DNA from: Clostridia bacterium
Lineage (GTDB): Bacteria > Bacillota > Clostridia > Lachnospirales > Lachnospiraceae
Length of the DNA: 42,403 bases
Direction of reading: 5' to 3'
Assembly (NCBI GenBank): GCA_029101305.1
Contig: JAQXQS010000188.1
Span: 1-42,403 of the forward strand
How positions within the stretch are numbered: position 1 is the first letter of the stretch; each line of letters opens with the position of its first letter. Position numbers and translations under genes: made by a program. The notes under the pieces are model-generated. The model saw nothing but the letters and a program-made list of their open reading frames with translations, made no database searches and was not told the origin of the DNA. Below are positions 41,256-42,403 of this stretch, in pieces.

Positions 41256-42353
41256 ATGAAAAACAAAGTTTTAACCACAAGAATCATGGCTATGATGATG
41301 GCAGCTGCTATGACTATGTCCGTATCACCTGCAGTTTATGCAGCAGAGCGTGCTGACTCCGAGACCATCAAGGAGGACAATCAGCCTGCAGAGGAAACCA
41401 CAGATGCTTCTGAGGAGAACGCAGATGCAGCTTCTGAAGGAGAGACCAGAACAGAGTATCCTTTGACCATCACAACCTATGATTACGATGGAAACGAAAT
41501 CGAAACCACCTATGAAAAAGCACCGGAAAAGGTTATCGCTGTATACCAGGGTAGCATCGAGACAATGCTTGCACTTGGTCTTGAGGACCGTCTTGTAGCA
41601 ACAGCTGGTCTTGATAATGAAGTTCCGGATGCTCTCAAAGAAGCATTTTCTAAAACAAATTATCTTGATGAATTTACCCCATCTCTTGAAACTGTTACTA
41701 TGCTGGAGCCAGATATGATCCTTTCCTGGAGTTCTCTGTTTTCTGATAAGAACCTTGGAAATGTAACCAACTGGATCGACAAAGGCTGCAACACCTACTA
41801 TAACTCCAATACCCGTCCAGGCGGTGAGAGAACCCTGGAAAACGAATATACAGATATCCTGAACCTTGGTAAAATCTTCGACGTGCAGGATAAAGCGGAA
41901 GCAATCGTAGATGACATTAAAGCAGTTATCGACAATACACTTGAGGCTACAAAAGACGTAGAAGAGAAGCCTACCGTAATGGTTCTGGAGCCACTGGGTG
42001 AGGATATCACAAACTATGGCGCAAGCAGCCTTGGCGGAGATATGGTAACCAAGTTAGGCGCCACTCTTGCAAATCCGGATGCCTCTGCTGTTGGAAAAGA
42101 GGATATCATTGCTGCAAACCCGGATGTAATCTTTGTTGTATACATGCCATACGCTGGTGATGACCCACAGAGCGTTCTGGAAAGCCAGATGGCAGTTATC
42201 CAGGATGACGAGGCACTTCAGAGCCTTGACGCTGTAAAGAACGGCCGTGTATACCCGATCATGCTCAGCGAAATGTATGCAAGTGCAACACGTACCCAGG
42301 ACGGAGTAGAGACATTTGCAAAGGGATTATATCCTGACGTTACAATTGACTAA
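41256..42353 (+). CDS. ABC transporter substrate-binding protein, probably cobalamin/corrinoid (BtuF-like)
   Basis: From ATG 41256 (GAGAGGAAAAG upstream) the 365-residue product has an N-terminal export signal (MKNKVLTTRIMAMMMAAAMT then VYAAE) and a periplasmic-binding fold of the BtuF/FepB type: EKVIAVYQGSIETMLALGLEDRLVAT, LEPDMILSW, ANPDVIFVVYMPY and VKNGRVYPI. The cobalamin riboswitch in front makes corrinoid uptake the best guess; cobalt or iron-chelate binding is possible. There is no cysteine after the signal, so the lipid anchor usual for Gram-positive binding proteins is absent. Confidence 0.85.
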   Translation: MKNKVLTTRIMAMMMAAAMTMSVSPAVYAAERADSETIKEDNQPAEETTDASEENADAASEGETRTEYPLTITTYDYDGNEIETTYEKAPEKVIAVYQGSIETMLALGLEDRLVATAGLDNEVPDALKEAFSKTNYLDEFTPSLETVTMLEPDMILSWSSLFSDKNLGNVTNWIDKGCNTYYNSNTRPGGERTLENEYTDILNLGKIFDVQDKAEAIVDDIKAVIDNTLEATKDVEEKPTVMVLEPLGEDITNYGASSLGGDMVTKLGATLANPDASAVGKEDIIAANPDVIFVVYMPYAGDDPQSVLESQMAVIQDDEALQSLDAVKNGRVYPIMLSEMYASATRTQDGVETFAKGLYPDVTID

Positions 42354-42391
42354 ACTTTGTCTGGTAACGGATATTGATTGAGGAAAAAACA

Positions 42392-42403
42392 GTGAAAAAA
42401 GAT
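42392..42403 (+). CDS. Possible start of the next gene (partial)
   Basis: GTGAAAAAAGAT at the window end follows TGAGGAAAA with normal spacing and lies 38 bases after the binding-protein stop. It may begin the permease gene of the same transporter. Only four codons are visible. Confidence 0.35.

Noticed and set aside
1-42403. CRISPR arrays, tRNA and rRNA genes
   Set aside because: No regularly spaced direct repeats, no tRNA cloverleaf signature (GGTTCGANNCC with CCA end) and no rRNA sequence was found on reading both strands by eye.

Overview
The window reads as a chromosomal segment of an anaerobic Gram-positive gut bacterium of the Clostridia, most likely a Lachnospiraceae close to Blautia or Ruminococcus. 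This is inferred from gene content (oxygen-independent cbi-type cobalamin pathway with CbiK cobaltochelatase, LuxS, ECF vitamin transport, TatD-linked radical SAM protein), strong GGAGG ribosome binding sites, TTGACA/TATAAT promoters and moderate GC. No rRNA, tRNA or CRISPR array was seen.

Layout. 1-3046: the 3' end of a dihydropyrimidinase-like amidohydrolase, a DAACS-type symporter on the minus strand and an XdhC-like molybdenum hydroxylase accessory protein, suggesting the edge of a purine/pyrimidine catabolic cluster. 3282-8798: an SH3b lipoprotein, luxS, an unrecognised phosphoribosyltransferase-like protein followed by a CodB-type nucleobase permease, a cyclophilin lipoprotein and a tRNA methyltransferase of the YtqB/MnmM family. 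9041-11963: a coenzyme A module of coaBC, an ECF S component (probably for pantothenate) and coaX, with a strongly structured leader before the transporter. 12086-14522: an RluA-type pseudouridine synthase and a MATE exporter with its own structured leader.

14526-27587 is the heart of the window: promoter, cobalamin riboswitch, terminator, then cbiD, cbiL, cbiF, cbiG, cbiH, a cbiJ-cbiE-cbiT fusion, cbiA, cbiB, cobD, cbiP and cbiC. They take precorrin-2/sirohydrochlorin-level intermediates to cobyrinic acid diamide, cobyric acid and adenosylcobinamide phosphate. cbiA carries an in-frame TGA inside its Walker A motif. The cobaltochelatase cbiK (40035) and a B12-type substrate-binding protein (41256), under a second cobalamin riboswitch with its own terminator, lie about 12.5 kb further on. 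27629-29961 is a divergent MocR/PdxR-type regulator and pyridoxal kinase pair with 20-bp-spaced direct repeats between them.

31640-39850 is an accessory island between an inositol monophosphatase gene and cbiK. It holds a truncated Abi_2 (AbiF-like) gene preceded by a small structured RNA with its own promoter and terminator, a decayed serine recombinase, a type I restriction-modification locus (hsdM, hsdS, hsdR) and a RelB/ParE-like toxin-antitoxin pair. The 3' half of hsdS is inverted between perfect 14-bp inverted repeats; flipping it restores an in-frame 378-residue HsdS. I read it as a specificity switch and consider it, with the AbiF-like RNA remnant and the cbiA nonsense codon, the most interesting content.
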